The translations under genes were made by a program, and so were the position numbers. Below, one piece after another: positions 1 through 9,183 of a DNA stretch of 64,000 nt. The DNA comes from Amphritea sp. GTDB taxonomy: Bacteria; Pseudomonadota; Gammaproteobacteria; Pseudomonadales; Balneatricaceae. Below the pieces are notes generated by a model. It was not told where the DNA came from, did not search any database, and worked only from the letters and a program-made list of their open reading frames with translations. Numbering within the stretch: position 1 is the first letter of the stretch; each line of letters begins with the position of its first letter. Location of the stretch: the NCBI RefSeq assembly GCF_016744155.1, contig NZ_JADGEW010000006.1:62001-126000 (forward strand), in the 5' to 3' direction.

Positions 1-1230
1 GATATCGATGCTGTCATTGTCGCGGGCGATATCTTTGATACTGGCACGCCTCCGAGCTATGCACGGGAGATGTATAACCAGTTCATCGTAGCGATCAGTC
101 AGCTGAATTGCACGCTGGTGGTATTGGGTGGTAATCACGACTCAGTATCGACCTTGAATGAATCAAAACAGCTGGTGGCCTGTCTTAATACTCATGTCGT
201 CGCTAACGTTGTCCCGAGTGCCGTTACCGCCGAAGTAACAGACGACACTGCCAGATCTGCACCGGATCATAATCAAATTATTGAGCTAAAAAACAGTACG
301 GGTGAAACCGGTGTTATTCTCTGTGCGATTCCCTTTATCCGCCCCCGTGATGTTATACAGAGTCGTGCCGGCGAATCGGGCCTTGAAAAGCGTCAGGCAT
401 TGGGCGAGGCGATTAAGCAGCATTATCATCAGCTGTATCAGGCAGCGCTGGCTGTCAGAGAAGAGAAACAATTGAATGTTCCTATCATCGCTACCGGCCA
501 TCTAACGGCTTTGGGCGTGAGTCAGTCAGACTCCGTACGCGATATCTATATCGGTAGCCTGGATGGTTTTGCGGCGGATGGATTTCCCCCGGCAGACTAT
601 ATTGCTCTGGGACATATCCACAGGCCACAGGTTGTCGCCAAATCAGAGCATATCCGTTATAGCGGCTCGCCCATTCCACTGAGCTTTGATGAACTTAAAA
701 CCACAAAGCAGGTGGTGATAGTGGAGTTTGATCAGGCTGATCGGGTGGCTATTTCTCCCCTTGAAGTGCCACGGTTTCAGCCGATGGCCGTGATCAAAGG
801 TGACCTCAGTAGCATCGAATCTCAGCTGAAAGCGTTTGACGCTAATACCAATGAAAGTGCGCCGCAGGCTAAGCCGGTTTGGCTCTGTATAGAGGTCGAA
901 CTTCAGGACTATCTTGCGGATCTACCCCAACGTATCCAGACACTGATCGAAGGCTTGAGCGTCGAGCAGACAGTCGATCAATCAGTAAGCCCGTCGGTTG
1001 GCTTGTCCTTTGAAGTATTGCAGCTGCGGCGTTCACGTAACACCGCTAAGCAATCGTTAACCCAGACAGCGCGTGAAACTCTGGCGGAGTTAACGCCCGA
1101 TGATGTCTTTGCTAAGCGACTGGAGCTGGAGAACTTCGAAGGTGAAATAGAAACGTTGCGATTAGGCAGAATAAAGCAGCAATTTAAACAGATACTGTCG
1201 GAAGTTGAGAATCCGGAGCAGGGCGCATGA
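1..1230 (+). CDS. sbcD: Exonuclease SbcD, nuclease subunit of SbcCD (5' end outside window)
   Basis: The reading frame is open from base 1, so the N-terminus is missing. The metallophosphatase motifs of the Mre11/SbcD family are visible: GDIFD (about nt 28-42), GGNHD (about nt 127-141), a GH motif near nt 497 and GHIH near nt 610. SbcD is the Mn-dependent nuclease subunit that, with the SbcC ATPase, opens hairpins and trims blocked or broken DNA ends. The stop codon overlaps the sbcC start by four bases (ATGA), which indicates translational coupling. The C-terminal third is the variable SbcC-contact region. Identification is firm; only the start is unknown. Confidence 0.95.
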   Translation, partial: DIDAVIVAGDIFDTGTPPSYAREMYNQFIVAISQLNCTLVVLGGNHDSVSTLNESKQLVACLNTHVVANVVPSAVTAEVTDDTARSAPDHNQIIELKNSTGETGVILCAIPFIRPRDVIQSRAGESGLEKRQALGEAIKQHYHQLYQAALAVREEKQLNVPIIATGHLTALGVSQSDSVRDIYIGSLDGFAADGFPPADYIALGHIHRPQVVAKSEHIRYSGSPIPLSFDELKTTKQVVIVEFDQADRVAISPLEVPRFQPMAVIKGDLSSIESQLKAFDANTNESAPQAKPVWLCIEVELQDYLADLPQRIQTLIEGLSVEQTVDQSVSPSVGLSFEVLQLRRSRNTAKQSLTQTARETLAELTPDDVFAKRLELENFEGEIETLRLGRIKQQFKQILSEVENPEQGA

Positions 1231-4200
1231 AGATATTAAGCCTGCAGTTCAAAAATCTGAACTCTCTGAAAGGCGAGTGGAAGATCGACTTCACTCAATC
1301 GCCCTTTGTGGATAACGGCCTGTTTGCGATTACCGGGCCGACCGGGGCGGGCAAAACCACCCTGCTCGATGCGATCTGTCTGGCGCTATACCATCAGACG
1401 CCCCGCTTAGGCCAGATCTCGGCGTCAACCAATGAGATTATGACCCGGGGCACCGCCGAGTGCTCCGCTGAAGTGCAGTTTGAAGTGAAAGGCAAAGCCT
1501 ATCGTGCCCACTGGAGCATGCGTCGTTCCCGAGGTAAGGCCGATGGTAATCTGCAACAGGCGGATGTCGAATTGGCTGAAGTCGCTACGGGCAATGTGCT
1601 GGCGACCCAGATAAAGCAAAAAAACGAGACGATTGAACGTATCACCGGTCTGGATTTCTCCCGTTTTACCAAATCGATGCTGCTCTCCCAGGGGGAGTTT
1701 GCTGCTTTTCTGAATGCCAAAGAAGCCGAACGAGCAGAGTTGTTAGAAGAGCTAACCGGCACCGAGATCTATGGGCAGATCTCTGAGCGGGTGCACCTGC
1801 ACTTTGCTGAGGCTAAGCAAAAGCTGGCAGAGCTGAACTCTCAGGCCAAAGGTGTGCAACTGCTCACTGATGAGGCTAAACAGCTACTCCAGGAAGAGTT
1901 AACCCAGCTTCAACAGCAACAGACTGAGCATAAGGCCAAAGTTACAGCTTCCAGTGCCCATTTAAGCTGGTGGCAACAGCAAGAGCGCGGGTTACAAGAG
2001 GTAGCCGCTAACACTGAGCGCTTACAAAAAGTTAAAGAACAGCAAACCCTGGCACAACCGGATCTGCTGCGCTTACAGCAGAGTGAACCGGCGGAACAAC
2101 TGCGAACCCCTTTTACGTTACTGCAGGATGCTCAGCTACAGCGTGATAATAGCGAAAAGCTCTATAGCGAAAAGCAGGCATCAGAGCAGGGGGGCAAAGC
2201 GCAAATGGAGACCGCTGCGGCAACCTTCGATCAGCAGCGTGCATTGCTCGAAAAAACCAAGCAGCAGCATGAACATCAAGAGCGTCTGATCAATGATCAG
2301 GTGGTTCCGCTGGATCAAAAAATCTCTGCCGAGCAGGAAAAGCTGAGCGAAAAAAATAACGGGATGAAAGAGACCGTTTCGAAAAGAGATGCCAGTCAAC
2401 AGCAGCTAATCTCGCTTAACGAGCAGATCAACACTCAAGCTCAAGAGCTCGAAGCGATTGATCAGTATCTGCTGCAGCACAAGGCAGACAGGTCGTTAAA
2501 ACAGTACCTGGGTCAGTGGCAAATACAGGCTGAACAGATTCTGTCAGAAGAGGCTGGGTTAAACCAACTGATCAACAAAGAAGCAGGCCAGCAGGCAATG
2601 CTGACTCAGCAACAGGACGCACATGAAGCAGATGAAAAACTGTATCAAATGGCGGTGGCGGATACAGGCAAGCTAGAGCAGGTCTGGCAGCAGGCAAACG
2701 GTGCTTCTGTTGCAGCATGCGAGCAGGGAGATATCGAAGTATTAGAACAGCAACGGGAGCGGTTGAATACTGACTACACCCAGTTGCTTAAACTGCAGCC
2801 GCTCAGTCACCGCTGGCAGCAGCTTGATACAGAACGGCAGGAAAAGCAGGCAACCGAAAAGAGCGAGCAGGCCCGACAAGTAACAGTCAAGCAGACACGA
2901 GATCAGTTACGAGCCCAGTATAAAAAACAGGAGCAATTGGTCAGCGCTCTGAGCAAACTCGTTACTCAGGATGAACAGTTAGCTCAGTTCCGGGCCGACC
3001 TTCAGGCCGGAGAGGAGTGCCCTCTGTGTGGCTCCCATGATCATCCAAAGCTGACTGGCGATGTATCAGATCTGTCTCAGGCCATTAAAGACAGAGAGAT
3101 AGCCGAGCAGGAACTCAGCGAGATTAAAGGGCAGGGGCAGGATACCGCTGCCGCACTGACCTCAGTTGAGCGTCATCTGCAGGAATTAGTGCAACGGTTA
3201 AGTGCGATAAAGACTGATCAGTCTGGTTTGGAACAGCAGTGGCAGCAAATCACAAGAGTTTTGAACCTCGGTTTTCCAATTAGTGATAGTCAAAGTCTGC
3301 AGCAGTATGAAGCAGCGGAACAGGTAAAACGGCAGCAATCTGCAGATGCGATTCAGCAGCTTAAAAAGCTGAATAAGCAAAGAGACGATGCCAAGCAGCA
3401 ATGGGACAACGCACAGCGCAGTGCAGAACAACTGAAAAACAGGTTTGAGTTGAGTGAGCAGGCGATAACTAACCTCTCCAGGAGTCTGCTTGAAGTCCAA
3501 CAAGATAAAGCCAAACGATCAGAGCAGATCATCACCCAGCGCGAGGCGTTTACTGCACAGCTAACTGAACAAGGCTATCACCCCCCTGAGGCAGAACAGC
3601 TACATGAATGGCTGAAAGCCAAACAGCTGGATGCGCAGCAATGGGAGGCGTTTAGCGGTAAGAAAGAACAGCTCTCTAGCCATTTTAGTCGCTTAAGTAT
3701 TGAACAGACGCACTGCCAGAATCAGCTAAACGATCTTGAAAAACAGCTGACTCAGTTACAAGAGGAATGGGAGCTGCTGAGCCAGTCACTTCAACTGTTG
3801 AAAACTCAGCGTAGTGAGCTTTTTGGTGAGAGGGTTGTGAGCCAAGCGCGCGCAGAGAGCCAAATTCAAATGCAGTCTGCCGAGGCAACTCATAAGACAG
3901 CGCAGGAGAGCAGTCACCAGTTATCCAGTGCGCATAAAGCCCAGCTCGCAGAGCTGAACAACCAGCAACAAGCGCTTAAAACGTCACAAACCCGTCTGGA
4001 GGCGCGAAAGTCCAGCTGGTTAACCGCATTGTCAGAAAGCCCGTTCAGCACCGAAGAGGCATTCCAGCAGGCACTCTTGTCAGAGCCAGAACGCAAAACG
4101 TTACAAGATAAAAAGCAGCAATTGGATAGCGAACTCGCACAAGCTAAAGCATTGCTGGATAACGCAGGGCAAGCGCTGAAAGCCGTACAGGAAAATCCAC

Positions 4201-4901
4201 TCGCAGCGGAATATCAGAAGACCCCCAAGGTGGATATCGAAGCGCAGATCAGTGAACTGAATAACACTGTTGAGCAGCTGGCAAGACGGGTTGGAGAGAT
4301 TAGTAACGAGCTAACCTCAGACCAGAGCCGTCGAAAAGATCAGCAGGCGTTGTTCGATGAGATTGAAGCGTACACCGAGCATTACGATGATATTCAATAC
4401 CTGCACTCACTGATAGGCTCACAGAAAGGCGATAAATTCCGTAAGTTTGCTCAAGGCCTGACTCTGGATAATCTGGTCCACCTGGCGAACCAACAGCTGG
4501 AACGTCTGCATGATCGCTACTTGCTGAAACGTAAACAAGATGCCGGGTTAGAACTCAGTGTATTGGATACCTGGCAGGGTGATATCGAACGGGATACCAA
4601 AACCCTCTCCGGTGGCGAGAGCTTTCTAGTGAGTCTGGCTCTGGCCCTGGCGCTCTCTGATCTGGTCAGCCACAAAACCAGCATCGACTCCCTGTTCCTG
4701 GATGAAGGCTTTGGCACATTAGATAGTGAAACACTGGATATCGCCCTCGATGCGTTGGATAACCTCAACGCCTCCGGCAAGATGATCGGTGTCATCAGTC
4801 ATATCGAAGCGATGAAAGAGCGAATTCCAGTTCAGCTCAGAGTGGTTAAAAAGAGTGGATTGGGGATTAGTGAGTTGGGTACGGAGTATCGGGTAGCGTA
4901 G
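1227..4901 (+). CDS. sbcC: Exonuclease SbcC, SMC/Rad50-type ATPase
   Basis: A 1224-residue Rad50-like ATPase, longer than E. coli SbcC but within the family range. Walker A (GPTGAGKTT) is at residues 37-45, followed by a long Gln/Glu-rich coiled coil. The zinc hook CPLC is at about residues 598-601, a second coiled coil follows, and then the ABC signature LSGGES (about 1127) and Walker B FLDEG (about 1156). The two halves of the nucleotide-binding domain come together when the coiled coil folds at the hook. It works with SbcD on hairpins and double-strand breaks. The ATG overlaps the sbcD stop, so the pair forms one operon. Confidence 0.97.
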   Translation: MKILSLQFKNLNSLKGEWKIDFTQSPFVDNGLFAITGPTGAGKTTLLDAICLALYHQTPRLGQISASTNEIMTRGTAECSAEVQFEVKGKAYRAHWSMRRSRGKADGNLQQADVELAEVATGNVLATQIKQKNETIERITGLDFSRFTKSMLLSQGEFAAFLNAKEAERAELLEELTGTEIYGQISERVHLHFAEAKQKLAELNSQAKGVQLLTDEAKQLLQEELTQLQQQQTEHKAKVTASSAHLSWWQQQERGLQEVAANTERLQKVKEQQTLAQPDLLRLQQSEPAEQLRTPFTLLQDAQLQRDNSEKLYSEKQASEQGGKAQMETAAATFDQQRALLEKTKQQHEHQERLINDQVVPLDQKISAEQEKLSEKNNGMKETVSKRDASQQQLISLNEQINTQAQELEAIDQYLLQHKADRSLKQYLGQWQIQAEQILSEEAGLNQLINKEAGQQAMLTQQQDAHEADEKLYQMAVADTGKLEQVWQQANGASVAACEQGDIEVLEQQRERLNTDYTQLLKLQPLSHRWQQLDTERQEKQATEKSEQARQVTVKQTRDQLRAQYKKQEQLVSALSKLVTQDEQLAQFRADLQAGEECPLCGSHDHPKLTGDVSDLSQAIKDREIAEQELSEIKGQGQDTAAALTSVERHLQELVQRLSAIKTDQSGLEQQWQQITRVLNLGFPISDSQSLQQYEAAEQVKRQQSADAIQQLKKLNKQRDDAKQQWDNAQRSAEQLKNRFELSEQAITNLSRSLLEVQQDKAKRSEQIITQREAFTAQLTEQGYHPPEAEQLHEWLKAKQLDAQQWEAFSGKKEQLSSHFSRLSIEQTHCQNQLNDLEKQLTQLQEEWELLSQSLQLLKTQRSELFGERVVSQARAESQIQMQSAEATHKTAQESSHQLSSAHKAQLAELNNQQQALKTSQTRLEARKSSWLTALSESPFSTEEAFQQALLSEPERKTLQDKKQQLDSELAQAKALLDNAGQALKAVQENPLAAEYQKTPKVDIEAQISELNNTVEQLARRVGEISNELTSDQSRRKDQQALFDEIEAYTEHYDDIQYLHSLIGSQKGDKFRKFAQGLTLDNLVHLANQQLERLHDRYLLKRKQDAGLELSVLDTWQGDIERDTKTLSGGESFLVSLALALALSDLVSHKTSIDSLFLDEGFGTLDSETLDIALDALDNLNASGKMIGVISHIEAMKERIPVQLRVVKKSGLGISELGTEYRVA

Positions 4902-4915
4902 AGGGTTGTGGTTAC

Positions 4916-4955
4916 TGTAGGAGCTGCTTTAGCATGCCCTCTGGGTACCAGCAGC
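4916..4955. repeat. REP-like hairpin element, copy A
   Basis: It starts with TGTAG, then GCTGCT (4923-4928), a 20-base core TAGCATGCCCTCTGGGTACC (4930-4949) and AGCAGC (4950-4955). The stem GCTGCT/AGCAGC encloses the core. The same core recurs at 19555-19574 inside a different but equally self-complementary stem (GGCGTG/CACGCC). Enterobacterial and Pseudomonas REP sequences have similar TGTAGGAGC-type ends; that comparison is from general knowledge and was not searched. Confidence 0.55.
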
Positions 4956-5122
4956 GATTTTGGTATGACGATATACATTTGTTGATCATTCTTTATCGCG
5001 GTACTTCTAATCTTCTTTTTCCGCTCTCGCCGATCGGGTCAAGACCTTTCAACAGCTAAAGGTCTTAACAATCTAAAGCCGCACCACTGCTGGGTCGCTT
5101 CGCGACTTACCTGCGCGTTTCA

Positions 5123-5196
5123 TTTTTCAATGGACGCGGGAAAAACTTGGTCGCTTCGCACCCTCAGGCAGTTCCCCGCTTTAGCCCATTGAAAAA
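5123..5196. repeat. Imperfect long inverted repeat
   Basis: TTTTTCAATGG (5123-5133) is the exact reverse complement of CCATTGAAAAA (5186-5196). Inside it GCGGGAA and TTCCCCGC are also nearly complementary, so the transcript could fold into one hairpin of about 74 nt. There is no U-run on either strand beyond the stem ends themselves. It may be a degenerate mobile palindromic element or a small RNA. Confidence 0.4.
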
Positions 5197-5476
5197 CTGC
5201 AATGCTCGGCTGCACAGAGGGAAATTGGGGCCGTGCTAAATTCTGATTTTGATTTCTAAGAGGTATATGAGCGCTAACTTAATAGCGAATTGTCTGTGAA
5301 GAAAAGCTATGCAATGATTAGGTCAACTAGCCAGGGAGATCAAATGGCGACCACAGGCTTAAGGATAGATGCTGAAACGTTGCAACTTCTTTACCAGTTC
5401 TTCAAACGATTAAGTGTCAGTGTTCACGCTTTAATATCGTATATTTTGTTGTTATATATTGAGGATAATTCAGAAA

Positions 5477-6031
5477 ATGAGCTTTGTTTTAGAAAGATTT
5501 ATCGCTGATTGTAAGTCAGCTGTAGAAGGGGATAAGCCGCAAGAGGTGATTGCTGAGTTAGTGCAAGGTGCTGTGCAAGATTATAAAGGGGTTATGGCGG
5601 CTATAGGGGAACCAAAGCGAGCTATGATTGAGAAACTGTATGTCTCGGATAGCCTGACAATTGTTAATGTGGTTTGGGCACCTAAGATGACATTAATGCC
5701 TCACAACCATAACACATGGGCAATTATTGGCGTTTATTCAGGGCGAGAAGATAATATTTTTTGGCGGCGTATAAAGGACGATAAGAATGGAAAAATCGAA
5801 GCGGCAGGTGCCCAATCGATAGCGGCGTGTGAAGTCGCAAAGTTAGGCAAAAATATTGTTCACTCAGTGACTAATCCTACGTCTGAATTTACCGGTGCTA
5901 TTCACGTCTACGGCGGTAACTTCTTTGAAGTTGAGAGGAGTGAGTGGGATCCCATGAGTCTGAATGAAGCAGCTTATGATGTGGAGAAGGCGCTTGCGTT
6001 ATTCGAGGCAGAGAACGCAGCACTGATTTAA
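5477..6031 (+). CDS. Cysteine-dioxygenase-like cupin (thiol dioxygenase family)
   Basis: A 184-residue single-domain cupin. The iron-binding pattern of cysteine/3-mercaptopropionate dioxygenases is visible: H76 and H78 in PHNHNTW, and H129 in the IVHSVTN segment. A later HVY (H143, Y145) matches the second-shell His-x-Tyr of that family. The expected activity is oxygenation of a small thiol to a sulfinate in the cytoplasm, but the substrate cannot be told from sequence. I chose ATG 5477, with GAGGA at 5461-5465, over an in-frame TTG at 5459. It stands alone, followed by a terminator at 6153-6176. Confidence 0.75.
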   Translation: MSFVLERFIADCKSAVEGDKPQEVIAELVQGAVQDYKGVMAAIGEPKRAMIEKLYVSDSLTIVNVVWAPKMTLMPHNHNTWAIIGVYSGREDNIFWRRIKDDKNGKIEAAGAQSIAACEVAKLGKNIVHSVTNPTSEFTGAIHVYGGNFFEVERSEWDPMSLNEAAYDVEKALALFEAENAALI

Positions 6032-6152
6032 GACCAGAGTAATGGGTTTCAGAGTACATCTATCGAAAGATTCGACAATCAAATGAATCAGAGCTTTTGA
6101 ATTTTTCCTCCATTAGTTTTGCTGATTGGTCTTCATAGGCTGCGAAAAACTT

Positions 6153-6176
6153 AAAGGCCGCTCAATAGCGGCCTTT
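6153..6176. terminator. Bidirectional intrinsic terminator
   Basis: Perfect 10-bp stem AAAGGCCGCT/AGCGGCCTTT with loop CAAT. The A- and T-tracts at the stem ends let it serve both the cupin gene (+) and the convergent FMN-binding gene (-). A near-identical hairpin follows rsgA (14656-14680). Confidence 0.85.
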
Positions 6177-6198
6177 AACGTGTCTAACTTGGCCCAAA

Positions 6199-7170
6199 TT
6201 ACCAACGCCCTGTCGCTAAACTTCTGGGTGAGTATTCACCGAACTCAAATTGAAAAGGGAGTGCGTTTTCTATTCGCACGCCGTGTTCTAGTGTGAAGGT
6301 CCAGCCCCGTTCGGCGCCCTGTATATTTTTTATTTCCGGGTCATCCTCTGCGAGTATGGTTACGCTGCCGGTCAGCATCATCAGGTCACCGCTCTGGAAG
6401 TCGATAAATAACAGTCCGGCTTTGGGGTTGACGACAAAGTTGCCCAGCGTCATAAACAGGAAGTTACCCGAGAAATCCGGAATGGTGAGGGTGTCTCCCT
6501 GCACCTTGATAAAACCCGCTTGTCCGCCGCGATGAGAGACATCAACACCTTCAGTGTCAGGGTTGTCGTCTGAGGGGACGTAACTGGAGACAAAAAACGT
6601 ATCGGCATCGGCGATCCAGCGCCGCGCGCTATCATCTAAGGTTGAGAAGTGAGTAATGTTTTTGTCGTTGATGACCGGCTGTTGGCGCTGAGTGTAGGTA
6701 ACCGAGCGGGTCTGTATATATTGAGGGCAATTACCAAATGACTGATCAACGGATATTGAGAAACCGCTATCCGATGCGTGGCTGATATGGGCGTTCATCC
6801 GATTACGGCGGCGGGTAGGCAGTTCTATCCCTAACAGGCCTAATGGGGCACCCACCTGCAAATTGTTCTGTAGTGGATCACCTGTTATAGCCTGAGTCAT
6901 AAATTCAAGTGCAGTCGGGCTGGGGGATGCGATAAATCCGGGTTTGCCTGCGATAACAGACGCCCATGGCCGGCCCTGTTGGTCAACACTACCGATGATC
7001 ATAAAGGGCAGTTGTGAAAAAAACTGTCGATGCTGGTCCGGCATATATGAGCGGATAATCTGCCCACCGATACTGTCCATCCGTTCGCTCATGCCAGTAC
7101 GGGCTTGCATCACCTTCTCACCGGTATGAAAAGGTGTTTGTGTTGCGTATCGGTTATCTGGAGTATGCAT
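6199..7170 (-). CDS. Pyridoxamine-5'-phosphate-oxidase-family FMN-binding protein
   Basis: A 323-residue protein of the PNPOx-like split-barrel flavin family. The segment around FMIIGSVDQQGRPWASV is the typical first-strand motif, and a second barrel-like half contains FFVSSYVP...GGQAGFIKV. Two tandem PNPOx-like halves are characteristic of a group of uncharacterised flavin or F420-type oxidoreductases; the true reaction is unknown. I prefer the internal ATG at 7170, preceded by AGGTGA, over the ATG at 7218, which has no good ribosome binding site. It lies upstream of, and in line with, a GST gene on the same strand (about 140 bp apart), but a shared transcript is uncertain. Confidence 0.7.
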   Translation of the reverse strand: MHTPDNRYATQTPFHTGEKVMQARTGMSERMDSIGGQIIRSYMPDQHRQFFSQLPFMIIGSVDQQGRPWASVIAGKPGFIASPSPTALEFMTQAITGDPLQNNLQVGAPLGLLGIELPTRRRNRMNAHISHASDSGFSISVDQSFGNCPQYIQTRSVTYTQRQQPVINDKNITHFSTLDDSARRWIADADTFFVSSYVPSDDNPDTEGVDVSHRGGQAGFIKVQGDTLTIPDFSGNFLFMTLGNFVVNPKAGLLFIDFQSGDLMMLTGSVTILAEDDPEIKNIQGAERGWTFTLEHGVRIENALPFQFEFGEYSPRSLATGRW

Positions 7171-7308
7171 AGTGTCACCTGAGATACTGCTAGTGGCTGT
7201 TGTTAAGCGATTGGGCATTTCATAAGACCAGAGCCAACCTGGCTCAGATTCATCACTTTACATATGAACCTGAGACCGGCTAGAGCAGGGGATGCCAGTC
7301 GTAAGCGG

Positions 7309-7929
7309 TTAGGCACGCAATCCTACGTTCGTTGTTGGCATCGGTATAAAACCATCTTGTGCTTCAATGTTTTTAAGTAGCCGCTGCACATTGGGGTAAG
7401 CGTCCAGTGAAACATTGCCTTCGGGTGCGTGGGCCACATAGCTATAAATCGCAACATCCGCGATGCTGATGTTGTCGCCTACTAAGAACTCCCGGTTGTT
7501 CAGATGCGCTTCCAGCTTATTCAATACCTTTGTCGCCGTTGCCTGGGCAAAGTCGGGATCTATCGGCGCGTTAAAAACGGTAACCAGCCTGGCAGCAGCG
7601 GGGCCAAAAGCTATCTCACCGGCTGCTAAGGTTAGAAACTTCTGCACTTCAGCTTCCAGTACATAATCTTGCGGAAGGTAAGCGGGGGCGAACTTTCGCG
7701 CCAGATAGACCAGAATCGCATTTGAATCAGATATCACCACATCGGCATCTTTAATGACCGGTACCTGACCGGCGGGATTTAGCTTAAGAAACTCGGCTTG
7801 TTTGTGTTCGCCGGCGGGCAGGTCGACATTGATAACCTCATGGGGAATGCCTGCGAGACTCGCAAACAGAGTAGCCCTGTGTGCGTGGCCTGATAATGGG
7901 AAAGCGTAAATCTTAACTGTGTTAGACAT
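7309..7929 (-). CDS. Glutathione S-transferase family protein
   Basis: A 206-residue cytosolic-type GST. The N-terminal thioredoxin fold carries the LNPAGQVPVI loop with the cis-proline that binds glutathione, followed by DSNAILVYL. The C-terminal all-helical domain has the N-capping segment NISIADVAIYSYV. Expected role: glutathione conjugation or reduction of an electrophile. It is divergent from the LysR gene at 8083, and the shared 150-bp promoter region suggests regulation by that protein. Confidence 0.88.
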   Translation of the reverse strand: MSNTVKIYAFPLSGHAHRATLFASLAGIPHEVINVDLPAGEHKQAEFLKLNPAGQVPVIKDADVVISDSNAILVYLARKFAPAYLPQDYVLEAEVQKFLTLAAGEIAFGPAAARLVTVFNAPIDPDFAQATATKVLNKLEAHLNNREFLVGDNISIADVAIYSYVAHAPEGNVSLDAYPNVQRLLKNIEAQDGFIPMPTTNVGLRA

Positions 7930-8082
7930 TTTGTAACCTATCCGATGTGTTTGATGATGGAGTTAGTCTAGATAGGGTTCGCTTAATGGACAATATCCGA
8001 TATTATTGAATCTTTATCTACAAAATGTAGATAGTGGGTCTGGTTTACTTGCCAGAGCTGTTTTAAGTGAAGGGGTTTTGAA

Positions 8083-8973
8083 TTGGATACCATTGTTGGC
8101 ATGCGTACCTTTGTTGCGGTAGCCCGGCAGCGCTCTTTCACCGCCGGGGCAAAGCAGCTCGAGATAAGCACTAAGCTGGCCAGTAAGTATGTCCGCCAGC
8201 TTGAGGAAAAGTTGGGGGCTCAGCTATTTCACCGGACTACCCGAAGTGTCACGCTGACTGAAACCGGAGAAGCTTACTTTACCCGTTGTGTGCCCCTGCT
8301 AGAGCAGTTTGATGAGCTGGAAGGCGTCGTGCAGACCCGACAGTCCACGTTGGCCGGGTCAATCAGGATAACGGCCCCGACAGGCTTTGGTAGCACGCAT
8401 CTGGTCGATGCGGTAAGTCATTTTCAACCCTTGCACCCTGATGTCACCATTCAATTACAGCTGGCAGATCACTATGTACCTGTCGTGGAGGAGGGCTTTG
8501 ATCTGGCCATTCGATTTGGCCCCTTGAATGATTCCAGTCTGGTCGCACGCAAGCTCATGGATATGCGTATGGTGGTCGCCGCATCGCCTGACTATCTCTC
8601 CAGAGTGGGAGAGCCACAGCATCCGGAAGATCTGTCACAGCACAATTGCTTACTGATGCGCATTAATGCGGACCAGAGTCGCTGGCCATTTAATATTGAA
8701 GGTGAGCCGGTATCGGTACGGGTGAGTGGCTCATTCCATGCGAACAGCCCGAAAGCGATCGCTCAGATGGGTGCAACCGGCCTGGGGATAATTTTTTGTC
8801 CACACTATGCGATTAAACCCTATGTCGAGACCGGTGAACTGAAAATTCTCTTCGAAGAGCAGGAAGCTAGCGTTATTTCGCTCTATGCGGTTTATCCTCA
8901 AAGTCGTCATCTTTCAGCCCGGGTGCGGGCGCTGATCGATCACCTTGTAGAAACCTTTAAAGCCGGGATTTGA
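8083..8973 (+). CDS. LysR-family transcriptional regulator (divergent from GST)
   Basis: A 296-residue LysR protein. The N-terminal winged HTH (residues about 5-65, with FTAGAKQLEISTKLASKYVRQL) is followed by a periplasmic-binding-like effector domain. The start is TTG at 8083 with AGGGG at 8071-8075; an ATG exists six codons downstream but would cut into the conserved first helix. It is of the AaeR/DsdC-like clade that ends in VRALIDHL, as do the other LysR proteins here. Its likely target is the divergent GST gene. The effector is unknown. Confidence 0.9.
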   Translation: MDTIVGMRTFVAVARQRSFTAGAKQLEISTKLASKYVRQLEEKLGAQLFHRTTRSVTLTETGEAYFTRCVPLLEQFDELEGVVQTRQSTLAGSIRITAPTGFGSTHLVDAVSHFQPLHPDVTIQLQLADHYVPVVEEGFDLAIRFGPLNDSSLVARKLMDMRMVVAASPDYLSRVGEPQHPEDLSQHNCLLMRINADQSRWPFNIEGEPVSVRVSGSFHANSPKAIAQMGATGLGIIFCPHYAIKPYVETGELKILFEEQEASVISLYAVYPQSRHLSARVRALIDHLVETFKAGI

Positions 8974-9113
8974 AGCAGGCTAGCTGGAGTTGTCTGCGCA
9001 AAACACCAAGTTATCCCGCGCTCCTATGTGGCTTAGCCCGGTAATCTGAGCCATAAGGCCTGATGCCCGAAGGTTGGTAAAAGTCACTGAACCGAAAAGC
9101 ATGAATTTTACTA

Positions 9114-9125
9114 AGGGTTAACCCT
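9114..9125. promoter_or_regulatory. Perfect 12-bp palindrome upstream of the MoxR-VWA operon
   Basis: AGGGTTAACCCT is a perfect palindrome about 60 bp before the GTG start of the AAA+ ATPase gene. Its position fits an operator, but the cognate regulator is unknown. Confidence 0.35.
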
Positions 9126-9183
9126 ATCTTATTGGTTGAGTCAGTCTTACAATCTAGTGAATACGAAAAGATAGAGGCCTCCG

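Larger units (their letters stand above)
4902..5476. other. 575-bp intergenic region with REP-like element and palindromes
   Basis: I see no convincing gene here. It holds a REP-like hairpin (4916-4955, listed separately). A 9-bp hairpin AAGACCTTT/AAAGGTCTT (5041-5049 with 5058-5066) follows, without a clear T-run. An imperfect long inverted repeat (5123-5133 with 5186-5196, reinforced by GCGGGAA/TTCCCCGC inside) comes next. Two copies of GGTCGCTTCGC lie at about 5094 and 5150. The stretch looks like accumulated intergenic repeats between sbcC and the cupin gene. Confidence 0.5.

Noticed and set aside
5290..5508. 72-codon frame overlapping the cupin start
   Set aside because: It overlaps the better-supported cupin gene in another frame and has no ribosome binding site or recognisable sequence.
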